Positions 26,434 through 36,177 of a stretch of 64,000 nt of DNA are shown here, piece by piece. The first letter of the stretch is position 1; every line of letters starts with the position of its first letter. Made by a program: the position numbers and the translations under genes. Source of the stretch: Bacteroidota bacterium (GTDB lineage: Bacteria; Bacteroidota; Bacteroidia; Cytophagales; Cyclobacteriaceae); NCBI GenBank assembly GCA_016178785.1, contig JACOSO010000023.1, positions 124,001-188,000 on the forward strand. Reading direction: 5' to 3'. The notes beneath the pieces were generated by a model. That model did not search any database. It worked only from the letters and a program-made list of their open reading frames with translations, and was not told the origin of the DNA.

Positions 26434-27513
26434 TCATTTCATAAACTCCGCAATAAGCCGATGAAAATGATGGGTGCCTTGCTCGCGAGTAACGGAGTAG
26501 CGACCATAGTTATAAAACCTGGATCTAATTCCTTTCTGCACATTTTGTACAACATCTTCATCTTCCAATTCCACTTTATGAAGATCAGCTCCTGCACCCT
26601 GACGAAGTTTACTTTCATCAAGTACATAAGACAGGAAAGAAACTTTTGTTTTATTAACTCCAAGAGGCCGGATGATATTGATGGAAAGCCCCCACGGATA
26701 AAAGTTGAACATCATGTTGGGAAACACCCAGAAATAATAACCCGCTACACGCTTGCCATAGTCGGGTGAGGAGGGAGGCAAATCAAAAACCAGCTCTCCT
26801 TCTTTGGCTACACCAAGCTGAAGGTTTGAATACTTGAAAAGCTCTACGGTATAATTTCCGTAATCGATTACCGAGTTCAATCCTGCATGAACGAAAGGAA
26901 TGTGAAACCCCTCGAGATAATTTTCACAGTACAAAGCCCAATGCGCATCGATCAGATAGTCCTTTGATGATTCAGGGTGAAAAACAAAATCCTGAAAAGG
27001 CATCCAGCCCACACGTTCGGCCATGGGCCCAATAAAATCTTCTGCCTTTATTTTTGATCCCAGCGAGGTGAAAAGCCACTTGCCCCATGTGTGTAAGGGA
27101 AGCTGGTGGAGATCATCTGCAGTGCTCGGAAAATTTTTCACTTCTTTAAACTCCGGCATTGATGAGAATTTTCCATCCAGTTGAAATCTTCGCCCGTGAT
27201 ATTTGCACCTGATGTCGTTGAGTTTGCATGGTCGCTCTACAATCAAATTGCCACGATGTGTGCAAACATTAGAGAGACAATGCAGTTTTTCGTTTTTGTC
27301 TCTGGAGATGATTAATGGCTCATCAATGAAATTTTCCAAAAGATTCACTGGAGTTACCCACCCTTTTTCTTTTACTGAATCAGTATCACCAATGAATTGC
27401 CAGCTGTTGGCAAAAATTTTCTCTTTTGATTGTTGAAAAAAATTCTCGCTCAGGTAAAAATCAGTATCGATGGTTTTCGCTTGTGTGATATCGCTGTCAA
27501 CGGTAAATGCCAT
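26434..27513 (-). CDS. Rieske-type ring-hydroxylating oxygenase, alpha subunit
   Basis: 359 residues. The Rieske [2Fe-2S] motif C-T-H-16-C-K-Y-H begins around residue 85 (SNVCTHRG, then RCKYHGRRF). The catalytic non-haem iron site appears as NYLEGFHIPFVHAG (about 196-209), with the usual His-x4-His. Overall layout resembles choline-monooxygenase-like or aromatic dioxygenase large subunits. No reductase or ferredoxin partner is adjacent, so electron donor and substrate are open. It lies upstream of the potassium channel on the same strand. Confidence 0.85.
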   Translation of the reverse strand: MAFTVDSDITQAKTIDTDFYLSENFFQQSKEKIFANSWQFIGDTDSVKEKGWVTPVNLLENFIDEPLIISRDKNEKLHCLSNVCTHRGNLIVERPCKLNDIRCKYHGRRFQLDGKFSSMPEFKEVKNFPSTADDLHQLPLHTWGKWLFTSLGSKIKAEDFIGPMAERVGWMPFQDFVFHPESSKDYLIDAHWALYCENYLEGFHIPFVHAGLNSVIDYGNYTVELFKYSNLQLGVAKEGELVFDLPPSSPDYGKRVAGYYFWVFPNMMFNFYPWGLSINIIRPLGVNKTKVSFLSYVLDESKLRQGAGADLHKVELEDEDVVQNVQKGIRSRFYNYGRYSVTREQGTHHFHRLIAEFMK

Positions 27514-27536
27514 AGTATTTAAATTTCAAATGTCAA

Positions 27537-27582
27537 ATTACAAATTTCAAATTGGTTACAAAGCAACCAGTAAATTTGTAAT
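27537..27582. repeat. Inverted repeat between SanA-like and Rieske genes
   Basis: ATTACAAATTT (27537-27547) and AAATTTGTAAT (27572-27582), with further partial pairing (GGTT/AACC) inside. The whole 90-bp gap is made of AAATTTG / CAAATTA-like words. It may serve as a terminator for the SanA-like gene or be one of the intergenic simple repeats of this genome. Confidence 0.5.
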
Positions 27583-27603
27583 CTGCAAATCTGTAATCTA
27601 AAA

Positions 27604-28251
27604 TTAAATATCAAGCGGTTCTTTCTCTCCCAGGTGGCGAGGAGCCGTGTTTAGCACGTAGAGGTCAAGCACAGCTTTGGTGCGGGCAAAACATTCGCGT
27701 ATGTAAACCCGAATCGGTGTTTCTGCTGTAGAATCCTGAGTCACCAGAGCGACAGCATCGATGTCATAAAAATTACTGATGAACAAAGCCCGATAACAAT
27801 GAAAGGATTGTGTAATGATGGTAATCTTTTCCTGGCCAAATATTTCCTTACTTCTAACAATAGAGTCGAGCGTTCGGAGGCCAGCGTAATCAAGGGTGAT
27901 AACAGTTTCAGGAACGCCCAGTTGAATCAACGCCTTCTTCATCTCCATCGGCTCATTGTAATAGAGGGTGCGGTTATCGCCACTCACAATGAAATGAGAA
28001 ATCTTTCCATCTCTGTACAATTCAGCGGCAGCTTTGATTCGGTTTTCGAAAAAAGGATTGGAAGCACCGCTGGTCAGTTTTTTGCTCGTGCCAAGCACCA
28101 ATGCTACTTTGTGCCCGTCAAGTGAATTGATATTGGTGAATACTTTGTCTTCGGTACTGATCACTACCCAGAGATTGGCGCAAAGGATTAATATCGCTGC
28201 CAGAGCAAACAGCGCTACCATCACCCACTTCAACTTCCGCCAGGAAAACAT
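27604..28251 (-). CDS. SanA/YdcF-like DUF218 membrane protein
   Basis: 215 residues. One N-terminal transmembrane helix (about 9-31) is followed by a DUF218 domain: VALVLGTSK, FENRIKAAAELYRDGKI, FIVSGDN, then TLDYAGLRTLDSIVRSKEIF. This is the arrangement of E. coli SanA, an envelope-barrier protein linked to vancomycin exclusion; the biochemical activity is not established. It probably faces the periplasm. It lies 27 bp downstream of the TrmH-like gene, suggesting co-transcription. Confidence 0.82.
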   Translation of the reverse strand: MFSWRKLKWVMVALFALAAILILCANLWVVISTEDKVFTNINSLDGHKVALVLGTSKKLTSGASNPFFENRIKAAAELYRDGKISHFIVSGDNRTLYYNEPMEMKKALIQLGVPETVITLDYAGLRTLDSIVRSKEIFGQEKITIITQSFHCYRALFISNFYDIDAVALVTQDSTAETPIRVYIRECFARTKAVLDLYVLNTAPRHLGEKEPLDI

Positions 28252-28278
28252 GATCGTCAGATTAAAACCAACGCGAAG

Positions 28279-28959
28279 TTACTTAATCGTTTTGAGAAAT
28301 TCTTGTTCGATAAGATCTGATCTTCGCACAATTTTCCTAAGCCACTGCAAACGAATGGATTCTTTTTCTGTATCAGTCAAATGCCATTCAGCATTTGATC
28401 CCCTCATTTTGGTTAGAAGTGTGTTCAGAATAATGGCAGCACTCACTGAGATATTGAAGCTTTCCGTAAAGCCGTGCATTGGAATAAAAATTTTTTGATC
28501 AGCGCTGTTAATGGCAAATTCTGAAGTGCCATGAAGTTCATTGCCCATCACCACCGCTATTTTTTGGTCTAACACAATTTCATTTATCGAAACTCCGTCA
28601 GGTGAGGGGTCGGTCACTAAAATTCTGTATCCAGACTCTCTCAATTTCCGAAAACAGATTTCTGAATTATTGAAACCTTTCATTTTATATCTATGAAGGT
28701 CAATCCATTTGTTGGCACCTTTCAACACACGTTTGTTTACCGAATACTTAGTGTCATCTTCAATGATATGCACATCTTGCAGTCCAAGACACTCGCATGT
28801 GCGCAAAACAGCGCTCGCGTTTTGCGACTGATAAATATCTTCGAGCACCAGTGTGATGTGGCGGGTTCGTTCCTTGAGAACTTTCTCGATGAAATCCTTT
28901 TTGTGTTCGGTAACGTACTGGCTGAAATGATTGATGAGAAGTTGTTCCTTTGAAAGCAT
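28279..28959 (-). CDS. TrmH-family RNA 2'-O-methyltransferase
   Basis: 226 residues from the ATG at 28959. A longer frame to 29061 would run into the neighbouring lipoprotein gene and adds a non-family N-terminus. SPOUT motifs are present: motif 1 NASAVLRTCECLG with the catalytic Arg, motif 2 VMGNELHG, motif 3 FIPMHGFTESFNISVSAAI. The length and RTRHITLVLEDIYQSQN context fit tRNA (Gm18) 2'-O-methyltransferase, which uses SAM through a trefoil knot. The exact target position is inference. Confidence 0.83.
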   Translation of the reverse strand: MLSKEQLLINHFSQYVTEHKKDFIEKVLKERTRHITLVLEDIYQSQNASAVLRTCECLGLQDVHIIEDDTKYSVNKRVLKGANKWIDLHRYKMKGFNNSEICFRKLRESGYRILVTDPSPDGVSINEIVLDQKIAVVMGNELHGTSEFAINSADQKIFIPMHGFTESFNISVSAAIILNTLLTKMRGSNAEWHLTDTEKESIRLQWLRKIVRRSDLIEQEFLKTIK

Positions 28960-28984
28960 CAGGAAAAAAATTCCCGAAAGATAA

Positions 28985-29557
28985 TCACGGATTGTCAACT
29001 TCTTCCTGAACATCTGCTTGCTGTTCAATGAAGCCATCTGCCCAGAAGCGGTATTTGTCAAGAATGGAAATCACTGCGTTTCGCAAGTGGCGCTGGTTGC
29101 CGAAATCGATGTTACCATAAAGTGTAGTTGCATATCCTTGCCAAATAGATCGGTTCTGCCTTCTGTCATAAAACTGAATAAGCAGGGTGCCAGTCTTCAG
29201 GTTGTATTTTCTCTTGTCGTAACTCAAATCCTCCTTTTTGTTTTTGATCCAGGTTTCGATGTCAGGTTGTTCATAGCCATTGAACCTCAAACTATCAAAA
29301 TACATTTTATAGCTGATGATGAGGTGGGGGCGGGTGCCTGTTTTCTTATAACCGAGAAATTTCATTCGGGCAGTGATCGATTTCTCAATGGATGCATTGA
29401 TCATCGAACTATCCGCACTGTTCAATGATTTCATCATATCAAATGTGCGGTACTTTTTGAAATTTCCCTTATAGCTGTAGTCGTAGTCTACCGGCAATTC
29501 CTTAAACCCAAGACAGGATGTCAAAGCCAGGAATCCAAAAATGTACAATTTTTTCAT
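28985..29557 (-). CDS. DUF4136-like lipoprotein
   Basis: 190 residues with a lipoprotein signal (MKKLYIFGFLALTSC; Cys at about 15). The mature domain begins with DYDYSYKGNFKKYRTFDM and contains HLIISYKMYFD and YRFWADGF, matching the DUF4136 pattern of Bacteroidota/Proteobacteria lipoproteins of unknown role. It is divergent from ppc, with a 90-bp spacer that holds the ppc promoter. Outer-membrane localisation is likely. Confidence 0.78.
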   Translation of the reverse strand: MKKLYIFGFLALTSCLGFKELPVDYDYSYKGNFKKYRTFDMMKSLNSADSSMINASIEKSITARMKFLGYKKTGTRPHLIISYKMYFDSLRFNGYEQPDIETWIKNKKEDLSYDKRKYNLKTGTLLIQFYDRRQNRSIWQGYATTLYGNIDFGNQRHLRNAVISILDKYRFWADGFIEQQADVQEEVDNP

Positions 29558-29596
29558 ACCTGAAGTTGTGTTTTTAAAGTTAACCTTTTTATTGGC

Positions 29597-29627
29597 TTGG
29601 TCAAATCATTAAGGAGGGGTAGTTTTG
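29597..29627 (+). promoter_or_regulatory. ppc promoter
   Basis: TTG at 29597-29599, 20-nt spacer, then TAGTTTTG (29620-29627), a perfect TAnnTTTG -7 box. The ATG of ppc at 29648 lies 20 nt downstream, so the untranslated leader is short. This also shows that the TTG at 29597 is not the start codon. Confidence 0.65.
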
Positions 29628-29647
29628 GGCTAATTCTTTACAGCCCT

Positions 29648-32209
29648 ATGTACGAACAAATAGTAGGTACAAGATTTCACATTTATAACAGTCTGTTTTT
29701 GAATCTGCCTTTTCAGGACATTCTGCGTACTGGCACTCTTTTGCCATTATTGCAGCGTCATTGTGAGGTTAAGTTTGAGCAAGGTGACTCCCCTCGTGAA
29801 ATAATCCGCAGTTTCTTTCATGATTTTGCTCCGCAGGCAAGTGAAAAAGAGCAGTTCGACCTGCTTTTTAATTTCATACAATATGTTGAGCGTCAGGTGG
29901 CATTATTCGATTCGGTTGAAGATGCTGCTTTTGAGCAGATCAACGACATCGATGGCAAGGGAACAATCTCTGCCTTGCTTCTTCTGGCGGGCTACGAAAA
30001 CAAATTGCAAGCACTTAAAGCTAAGCTGGATGATTTTAGCCTGAGAGTTGTGCTTACAGCCCATCCTACTCAATTTTATCCGGGATACGTACTCGGCATT
30101 TTAACTGATTTAGAAAAAGCTATTCGCGAAAACGAGTTGGAGCAGATCAATTTGTTGTTGCGCCAATTGGGAAAAACCGCGTTCATCAACCAAACAAAAC
30201 CAACCCCCTATGATGAGGCCCTGAGTTTGTGCTGGTACCTGGAAAACGTTTTTTACTCGATCGTACCTGAAATCATTCGCTCGCTTGCCAACGGACTTCG
30301 AATGGATTTAAATGATTGGCAAAACAATCAGCTCGTCATGGTTGGATTTTGGCCCGGTGGCGACCGTGATGGAAATCCGTTTGTCACCAGTGATATTACT
30401 TTAAAAGTAGCAGCTCGCCTTAAAGAAACCATTTTGAAGTGTTACTATCGCGATTTGCGATTACTCAGGCGCAGACTGACGTTTCATGGGGTTTCAAAAA
30501 TTATCGCAGCAATCGAGCAGAAAGTTTTAGCAGACGTATCTGGCCGGGAAAAAAATTACGGAACCTCGGCAGACTTGCTTTCTGAATTGAATGAAGCAAG
30601 AACAAATTTGGTGAACGATCACAACGGATTATTTTTGGAATTGCTTGATGTATTTATTCTGAAAGTAAAACTGTTTGGATTTCATTTCGCCAGCCTGGAC
30701 ATACGGCAAGACTCTCGTAAACATGACACAGTTTGGGAAACGATTCTGCTAACACTCCCCGTAAAAAACACTTCAACTTCATTTGAAAAATTCAGCGGGC
30801 TTTCTTCCACTGATAAAGTTAATTACCTCTTGAACCTGCAAGTTGATTTGCGAAATGAAAAATTCACAGATGAACTGGTCAAAGAAACCATTCAAAGCAT
30901 TATTGCGATAGGGGAGATTCAAAAAGAAAACGGAGTCCGTGGGTGTCATCGATACATAATCAGTAATTGCCAAAGTGCATTGCATGTGATCGAAGTATTT
31001 GTACTGGCTCGATTACTGATTAGCAACGGGGAAGAATTGGAGTTGGACGTAGTTCCTTTGTTTGAGACGATCGATGACCTGGCGCATGCCCCGGCAATCA
31101 TGGAAGAATTGTTTTCCATTCCTGTTTATCGCGAACATTTGAAAGCAAGATCTGATAAACAGACGATCATGCTTGGGTTTTCGGACGGCACGAAAGATGG
31201 CGGATACTTACGTGCCAACTGGTCGATCTTTCGTGCAAAAGAAACACTCACTGCTGTTGCCCGAAAGCATGGGCTCAAAGCTATTTTCTTTGACGGCCGC
31301 GGAGGGCCTCCTGCGCGTGGTGGTGGCAACACTCATGATTTTTATTCATCACTTGGCGACACCGTTGAAAATGATGAAGTGCAAATCACCATTCAGGGAC
31401 AAACGATCAGTTCCAATTTTGGCAAACCTGCTTCGTGCAGATATAACCTTGAGCAACTTTTGTCGTCAGGATTGGATAGTGCAGTTTCCAGGCGACCAGA
31501 AAACCAGATGAATGATGAAGTTAAAAAATTACTCGATGAACTTGCAACTGAAGGTTACAAGACATACCTGGATTTGAAACACCATCCGAAGTTCGTTGAG
31601 TATTTGGAAAAAGTTACTCCACTTTCTTTTTTTGGCGATACGAACATTGGGTCACGACCTGTTAAAAGGAATGCATCTGAGGGCCTGAAGTTTGAAGACC
31701 TTCGCGCGATTCCTTTTGTAGGGTCATGGGCCATGATGAAGCAAAATATTCCCGGTTTTTATGGAGTTGGATCTGCATTGAAGAAATTATCTGACGAGGG
31801 AAATAAGAAAAGGCTGAAATCACTTTATTCAAATTCACTTTTTTTTAGAACCCTGCTGGGCAATAGCATGATGTCGCTAACGAAAAGTTTTTATCAGGCT
31901 ACCACTTACTTGAAAGATGATAATGAATTTGCCGGCCTTTGGAAGATGATGTACGATGAATACCGGCTTTCTAAAGAGATGGTGCTCTCGGTGTCGGGCT
32001 TTGATCGGCTCATGGAAAACAATCCGATGATCCGCGAGTCGGTAAAATTGCGCGAAAATATTGTACTTCCCCTGGTTGCCATTCAGCAATTTGCACTGAT
32101 GAGTTTGCGTCAACCGGAAAATAATGACAAAGAATTTGAACAAACGTATCGCAAGTTGATTATCCGCTGCATGTTTGGTATCATCAACGCGGCCCGTAAT
32201 TCGGCTTAG
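29648..32209 (+). CDS. ppc: Phosphoenolpyruvate carboxylase
   Basis: 853 residues from the ATG at 29648. It carboxylates phosphoenolpyruvate with bicarbonate to oxaloacetate and phosphate, replenishing the TCA cycle. The catalytic His is in VVLTAHPTQFYPG (about residue 137). Other signatures are GGDRDGNPF (about 237), the Lys loop LGFSDGTKDGGY (about 507) and FDGRGGPPARGGG (about 548). The C-terminus ends RNSA where most family members end RNTG, a conservative variation. Its gluconeogenic counterpart pckG lies 8 kb upstream. It is divergent from a lipoprotein gene and separately promoted. Confidence 0.95.
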   Translation: MYEQIVGTRFHIYNSLFLNLPFQDILRTGTLLPLLQRHCEVKFEQGDSPREIIRSFFHDFAPQASEKEQFDLLFNFIQYVERQVALFDSVEDAAFEQINDIDGKGTISALLLLAGYENKLQALKAKLDDFSLRVVLTAHPTQFYPGYVLGILTDLEKAIRENELEQINLLLRQLGKTAFINQTKPTPYDEALSLCWYLENVFYSIVPEIIRSLANGLRMDLNDWQNNQLVMVGFWPGGDRDGNPFVTSDITLKVAARLKETILKCYYRDLRLLRRRLTFHGVSKIIAAIEQKVLADVSGREKNYGTSADLLSELNEARTNLVNDHNGLFLELLDVFILKVKLFGFHFASLDIRQDSRKHDTVWETILLTLPVKNTSTSFEKFSGLSSTDKVNYLLNLQVDLRNEKFTDELVKETIQSIIAIGEIQKENGVRGCHRYIISNCQSALHVIEVFVLARLLISNGEELELDVVPLFETIDDLAHAPAIMEELFSIPVYREHLKARSDKQTIMLGFSDGTKDGGYLRANWSIFRAKETLTAVARKHGLKAIFFDGRGGPPARGGGNTHDFYSSLGDTVENDEVQITIQGQTISSNFGKPASCRYNLEQLLSSGLDSAVSRRPENQMNDEVKKLLDELATEGYKTYLDLKHHPKFVEYLEKVTPLSFFGDTNIGSRPVKRNASEGLKFEDLRAIPFVGSWAMMKQNIPGFYGVGSALKKLSDEGNKKRLKSLYSNSLFFRTLLGNSMMSLTKSFYQATTYLKDDNEFAGLWKMMYDEYRLSKEMVLSVSGFDRLMENNPMIRESVKLRENIVLPLVAIQQFALMSLRQPENNDKEFEQTYRKLIIRCMFGIINAARNSA

Positions 32210-32250
32210 TAAGTTATTCGTGAATGATTAATCGTTAATTGGAAGGAACA

Positions 32251-32739
32251 TTGGAAATAGATTTAAAACGATTTAAAGAAATTTCTAAAAGCAAGTCGGA
32301 AGAGAACAAAAAATTCCTTCAGCGATTAAAGAAGAAAGACGCTCGAAAAGTAGACGATGCCTTTCATGCTACTCACGAGGAAGTTTTTGGCGAAACTGCC
32401 TGTCTCACCTGTGCCAATTGCTGCAAAACCACCAGCCCAATTTTTTATCAAATCGATATTGAGCGTGCGGCAAAATTCCTCCGTATGAAGCCGGGCGACT
32501 TCATTGAAAAATATTTGCAGATCGATGAAGACAAAGACTATGTTTTGAAATCTTCACCTTGTGCCTTTCTTGATTCAGATAATTATTGCACGATCTATGA
32601 ATCGAGACCCAAAGCGTGCCGTGAATATCCACACACCAATAGGAAGAAAATGGTGCAGATAATGGACTTGACTTACAAGAACACGTTGGTGTGCCCGGCT
32701 GTGTTGGAGATGGTGGAGCGGATTAAGAAGTTTTTGTAA
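32251..32739 (+). CDS. YkgJ-family cysteine-cluster protein
   Basis: 162 residues from the TTG at 32251, which has GGAAGGA just upstream and gives a family-like start (MEIDLKRFKEI); a TTG at 32239 is the alternative. It carries CLTCANCCKTTSP and a second group with CAFLDSDNYCTIYESRPKACREYP, eight Cys arranged for a zinc or iron-sulfur site (YkgJ/CxxCxxCC family). The function of the family is unknown, possibly iron-sulfur binding or formaldehyde-related. It overlaps the convergent helix-hairpin-helix gene by 17 bp. Confidence 0.8.
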   Translation: MEIDLKRFKEISKSKSEENKKFLQRLKKKDARKVDDAFHATHEEVFGETACLTCANCCKTTSPIFYQIDIERAAKFLRMKPGDFIEKYLQIDEDKDYVLKSSPCAFLDSDNYCTIYESRPKACREYPHTNRKKMVQIMDLTYKNTLVCPAVLEMVERIKKFL

Positions 32740-33016
32740 ACGATTTCTCGTCTTTCCAATTCCACCATTTCAGTTTTTCAGACTCTCTTGTTTGCAACGG
32801 GGTATTCGCAAAGTAAACTGCGCATCGAAAAACGTACAAAACACATCGATCTTGAACTGCACCAGCAAACCTATTCGACAAGTCGAAGAGTGATTCGGGG
32901 TCTTGCCCTCTCAAATCTGAAATCCGTTTTATGCCAATGTTCCAAAGATCAGCAGCGATCGATTTACCGATTCCGGGAATCAGCATCAATTCTTTGCTCG
33001 ATTGTTCCTTGGTCAT
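32723..33016 (-). CDS. Helix-hairpin-helix (Cdd1/pathogenicity-locus-like) protein
   Basis: 97 residues from the ATG at 33016; the frame is open to 33064, so a longer start is possible. It contains a helix-hairpin-helix motif, LMLIPGIGKSIAADLWNIGIKRISDLRGQDPE, and then CVLYVFRCAVYFAN, fitting the Cdd1 or so-called mitomycin-resistance/pathogenicity-locus group (PF11731). It probably binds DNA or another nucleic acid non-specifically. It overlaps the YkgJ gene tail-to-tail and lies just upstream of the M28 peptidase gene on the same strand. Confidence 0.72.
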   Translation of the reverse strand: MTKEQSSKELMLIPGIGKSIAADLWNIGIKRISDLRGQDPESLFDLSNRFAGAVQDRCVLYVFRCAVYFANTPLQTRESEKLKWWNWKDEKSFTKTS

Positions 33017-33082
33017 TGTTAATGGATTGATCGTTAAAATTAGGCGTCCGACCTCTTCAATCAAGCAGACGCCTAATTCTTT

Positions 33083-35308
33083 CTATTTCATCATCAGGAT
33101 TTTATTCGCAGCTTCTACTTGTTGATTGAAAGCCTCAATTGTTTTTGAGACAATCTCAATCTGTTGCTGTGCTTCAACAAAATTTCTTTGCTCAATCGCT
33201 TCGCGCACTCCGGGCAGCGTCTTTACTCCGTAGCCGGTATAAAACCCTGGAGCATAGATCGTGTGTTTATACCAGGGTCTTCTAGGGAGGCCGTCACCCA
33301 AAAGCTTTCTTTCCGATTGGTAAAGAAGATTATTTAGTTGCTCGAGATTAGTATTTGGGCCCGCAGAAAATAATTCTGCGAATGCAGTGGTGCTCTTCTC
33401 CAATTTCGTAACGGCATTTTGCAAGCTGGAGAAATTGATGAAAGGAATTTCCTCCTTAGCTGTAGGCGCTACGCGTTTTTGAGTTGGGTCGGAGGCCAGT
33501 ACATATCGATTTTCTTTCACCATCTGGTTTTCAACTTCCGTGGTTTCACGCATGTTGTCAATTAACGCGGTTACTTCTGTCAAATAGGTGGCAACTGTTT
33601 TTTGGAAGGCTTTAAAATCAAAAGGGAGCACCTCCGCATCTGCCAATCGAAGTGTGGCACGGCCTGTCGTTTTTGCAAGCGTCAATCCATATTCAAATTT
33701 GGGATCTTTGAATTTTCTGTAGTGATCGTACGAATCATAAATGCTATGGTACTCGCCTCCGCTACTTTCACCACCATAACCGATATTGAGCGAAGCAATG
33801 CCTAAATGCTGAATAAATGGAGTGTAATCTGAGCCCGATCCCATCGCACCAAGAGCCAATGTTTTCTTCGCTAAGATGTCTTTCTTTGCTTTAGTGGTTG
33901 CGGCATTAGAGGCATCGGCAGATTTTCTTCTTTCTAATACGCTTACTCCTGTTTGTGGATCGGTTACGTCACGGCTCACCTCGTTCATGAATGTTTCGAG
34001 TGTATGCGAGCCTTGTGCTGAGTAGAACCCGCGCCCGTTGCCATCACTGTTGATGTAAGCAACGGTTTTCTTTTGTAATTCTTCGGCATGATCTTCTACC
34101 CACTCTGTTGAGCCCATGAGTGAAGGCTCTTCAGCATCCCAGGCGCAGAAAATAATTGTTCGTTTTGGTTTCCAACCTCCTGCCACGAGCTGGGCAATAC
34201 CACGCGCTTCTTCGAGCAATGCAGCCATGCCGCTAATGGGATCGCTTGCGCCATTGACCCAGGCGTCATGATGATTTCCACGAATTACCCATTCACCAGG
34301 AAATTTATTGCCTTTCATCTTTGCAATGACATTATGGGCTGGTTTGATATCCCAATTGAACTCCAATTTCAAATGAACTTTAGCCTCACTTGGCCCGATG
34401 TGATATGTAATAGGAAGTGCACCTCTCCACTTTTCCGGGGCCACCGGTCCGCCAAGAGATGCTAGTAATGGCTGTGCATCTCCATACGAGATTGGAAGTA
34501 CGGGGATCTTCAGCAAACTCGCTGCTTGCAAACGGTCAATGCGTTTTGCATTTTCTGTTGACGCATAGCCCGGAGTTGTTGGGTCACCAGCATAAATTGG
34601 CATGTCCATTACGGAGCCGCGTTGCGCCCCTGAAGAACTCTTGAACGGCCCCTTGGGATAGACATCGCCTTGGTAATATCCGTCTTCCTCGGGGTCTGAA
34701 TAAATAATGCAGCCTATCGCTCCATGCTCTTGTGCTACTTTTGGCTTGATGCCGCGCCACGAGCCACCATACTTTGCGATCACAATCTTTCCTTTCACAT
34801 CAATTCCATATTTAGCAAGCTCTTCGTAATCAGCAGGCACGCCATAATTAACAAAGACCAATTCGGCCGTGACATCTCCATCGGGCGACCAGCAGTTGTA
34901 AACCGGCAGCTGTTCAGATTTTTGCCCTGATGTAGCATCTTCTTTCAACTCAGGCTCTTCCAATTTTGCGATAAACTTGGTCGGACTAAGGAGCTCGAGT
35001 AATCTTGTTTTAGGAGTAGGGAAGAGGACGTGATACGTTTCGATATTGGCATCATAACCCCAACTCTTGAAAAGGTCGCGCATGAACTCAGCATTTTGTT
35101 TTCCATAAACGGAGCCCACATGGTGGGGTCTTGCAGAGAGTTGCTTAATCAAATCATCAATGTTCCCTATGTGAAGACTTGTTTCAAATTTTTCTTCAAG
35201 CTTAAGTTCAGCATCGGCCGATTCTTTAGTGAAACCAGTGAGCGTCTTTTGAGCGTTCAATTGAATCCAGCTAAGGGATAAGCAAAAGAGCAGGAGTTTT
35301 ATTTTCAT
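33083..35308 (-). CDS. Secreted M28 peptidase, glutamate-carboxypeptidase-II-like
   Basis: 741 residues from the ATG at 35308, which starts a signal peptide (MKIKLLLFCLSLSWIQLNA, then Q); upstream codons to 35365 are unlikely. A protease-associated domain lies around 120-300. The M28 zinc domain shows GNHHDAWVNGASDP (His and bridging Asp), WDAEEPSLMGSTEW (catalytic Glu pair), SDYTPF and GEYHSIYDSYDHY (final His). The C-terminal part corresponds to the transferrin-receptor-like dimerisation domain. It probably cleaves C-terminal acidic residues from peptides in the periplasm or outside the cell. It is divergent from 35461. Confidence 0.88.
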   Translation of the reverse strand: MKIKLLLFCLSLSWIQLNAQKTLTGFTKESADAELKLEEKFETSLHIGNIDDLIKQLSARPHHVGSVYGKQNAEFMRDLFKSWGYDANIETYHVLFPTPKTRLLELLSPTKFIAKLEEPELKEDATSGQKSEQLPVYNCWSPDGDVTAELVFVNYGVPADYEELAKYGIDVKGKIVIAKYGGSWRGIKPKVAQEHGAIGCIIYSDPEEDGYYQGDVYPKGPFKSSSGAQRGSVMDMPIYAGDPTTPGYASTENAKRIDRLQAASLLKIPVLPISYGDAQPLLASLGGPVAPEKWRGALPITYHIGPSEAKVHLKLEFNWDIKPAHNVIAKMKGNKFPGEWVIRGNHHDAWVNGASDPISGMAALLEEARGIAQLVAGGWKPKRTIIFCAWDAEEPSLMGSTEWVEDHAEELQKKTVAYINSDGNGRGFYSAQGSHTLETFMNEVSRDVTDPQTGVSVLERRKSADASNAATTKAKKDILAKKTLALGAMGSGSDYTPFIQHLGIASLNIGYGGESSGGEYHSIYDSYDHYRKFKDPKFEYGLTLAKTTGRATLRLADAEVLPFDFKAFQKTVATYLTEVTALIDNMRETTEVENQMVKENRYVLASDPTQKRVAPTAKEEIPFINFSSLQNAVTKLEKSTTAFAELFSAGPNTNLEQLNNLLYQSERKLLGDGLPRRPWYKHTIYAPGFYTGYGVKTLPGVREAIEQRNFVEAQQQIEIVSKTIEAFNQQVEAANKILMMK

Positions 35309-35460
35309 GTTATTTGTTTTCGAGTGACCTAAATAAAGCAAATGATAATTGGCTTTCAAACTCAAATATGAAAATTGGATGGATGCAATGCCAAAAGGTT
35401 GGCTTGATATATACTTACCTTTCCGATTTTACGTATATTAATCACGAAAAATGTTGATGT

Positions 35461-36177
35461 ATGGATGGCTTGAAAGATAATTGGCTCACAGAAGGTCTCA
35501 TCGACTTTGAGTATAAAAAATATTTACTGCTGGCCTATCTCAAGAAAGTGAAAGATTCTTTTCAACGTGTGGAACTCTATCCCTATCTCTCTGATTTGGT
35601 TTTTCATTATCGCAACCTGATCTCGTTACGCGAGAATAAAATACTGATTGGTGAATCCTTCCCCAAGGAGATCTCAACGGAGAATTTACAAAAATTGGAA
35701 ATCAGTTATCGCAAAATGATAGAGGACGACACCGTTATGCGCGAGATTGAGTCAATCATGGAGTACGCCTTGCCACAATTTAAGGCATCGCTTGATGAAG
35801 GCTCATTTATCTATGAATTCGTAGAATCTAAGTGCGAAATTTCTCCGGTTGGTCTTACTATGTTGTACGCCAATGAAGGTTACTTGTTTGTGACCCAACC
35901 CCCTGAAAAAGAAACCAATATCTATCGTTACCAAATCACGTTTTTTGAGCAGAGCAGTGAGCCGATGCGTGGCATTCAAACTTCGTTTGTCGAAACATGT
36001 GAGAAGAGTATAGCCCGAACGTACGAAAACATCAAGATGACATTGATCAAGAAGTACACCTCGATGCCCAATCCTGCGGCCTACCTTGTACTGTCAAAAT
36101 TGAAATTCCCCTATGTGCAAACGCTCATGCCCATTGCCAAAAGGCTCTTGGTAAAGGAAATCTCGAAAGCGGCTTAA
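35461..36177 (+). CDS. Conserved hypothetical protein
   Basis: 238 residues, soluble, no signal peptide or transmembrane helix. The N-terminus (NWLTEGLIDFEYKKYLLLAYLKKVKDSFQRVELYPYLSDL, split here: helix-rich, many Leu/Tyr) and a beta-rich centre are visible, but no motif that I can name. The ATG start follows the preceding intergenic region and codon use is like the neighbours. It resembles proteins conserved across Cytophagales as far as I remember; function unknown. It is divergent from the M28 peptidase gene and stands alone. Confidence 0.6.
   Translation: MDGLKDNWLTEGLIDFEYKKYLLLAYLKKVKDSFQRVELYPYLSDLVFHYRNLISLRENKILIGESFPKEISTENLQKLEISYRKMIEDDTVMREIESIMEYALPQFKASLDEGSFIYEFVESKCEISPVGLTMLYANEGYLFVTQPPEKETNIYRYQITFFEQSSEPMRGIQTSFVETCEKSIARTYENIKMTLIKKYTSMPNPAAYLVLSKLKFPYVQTLMPIAKRLLVKEISKAA

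Noticed and set aside
29597-29647. TTG start for PEP carboxylase 17 codons upstream of the ATG
   Set aside because: The TTG is the -33 element of a near-perfect promoter and the added residues do not fit the family N-terminus.
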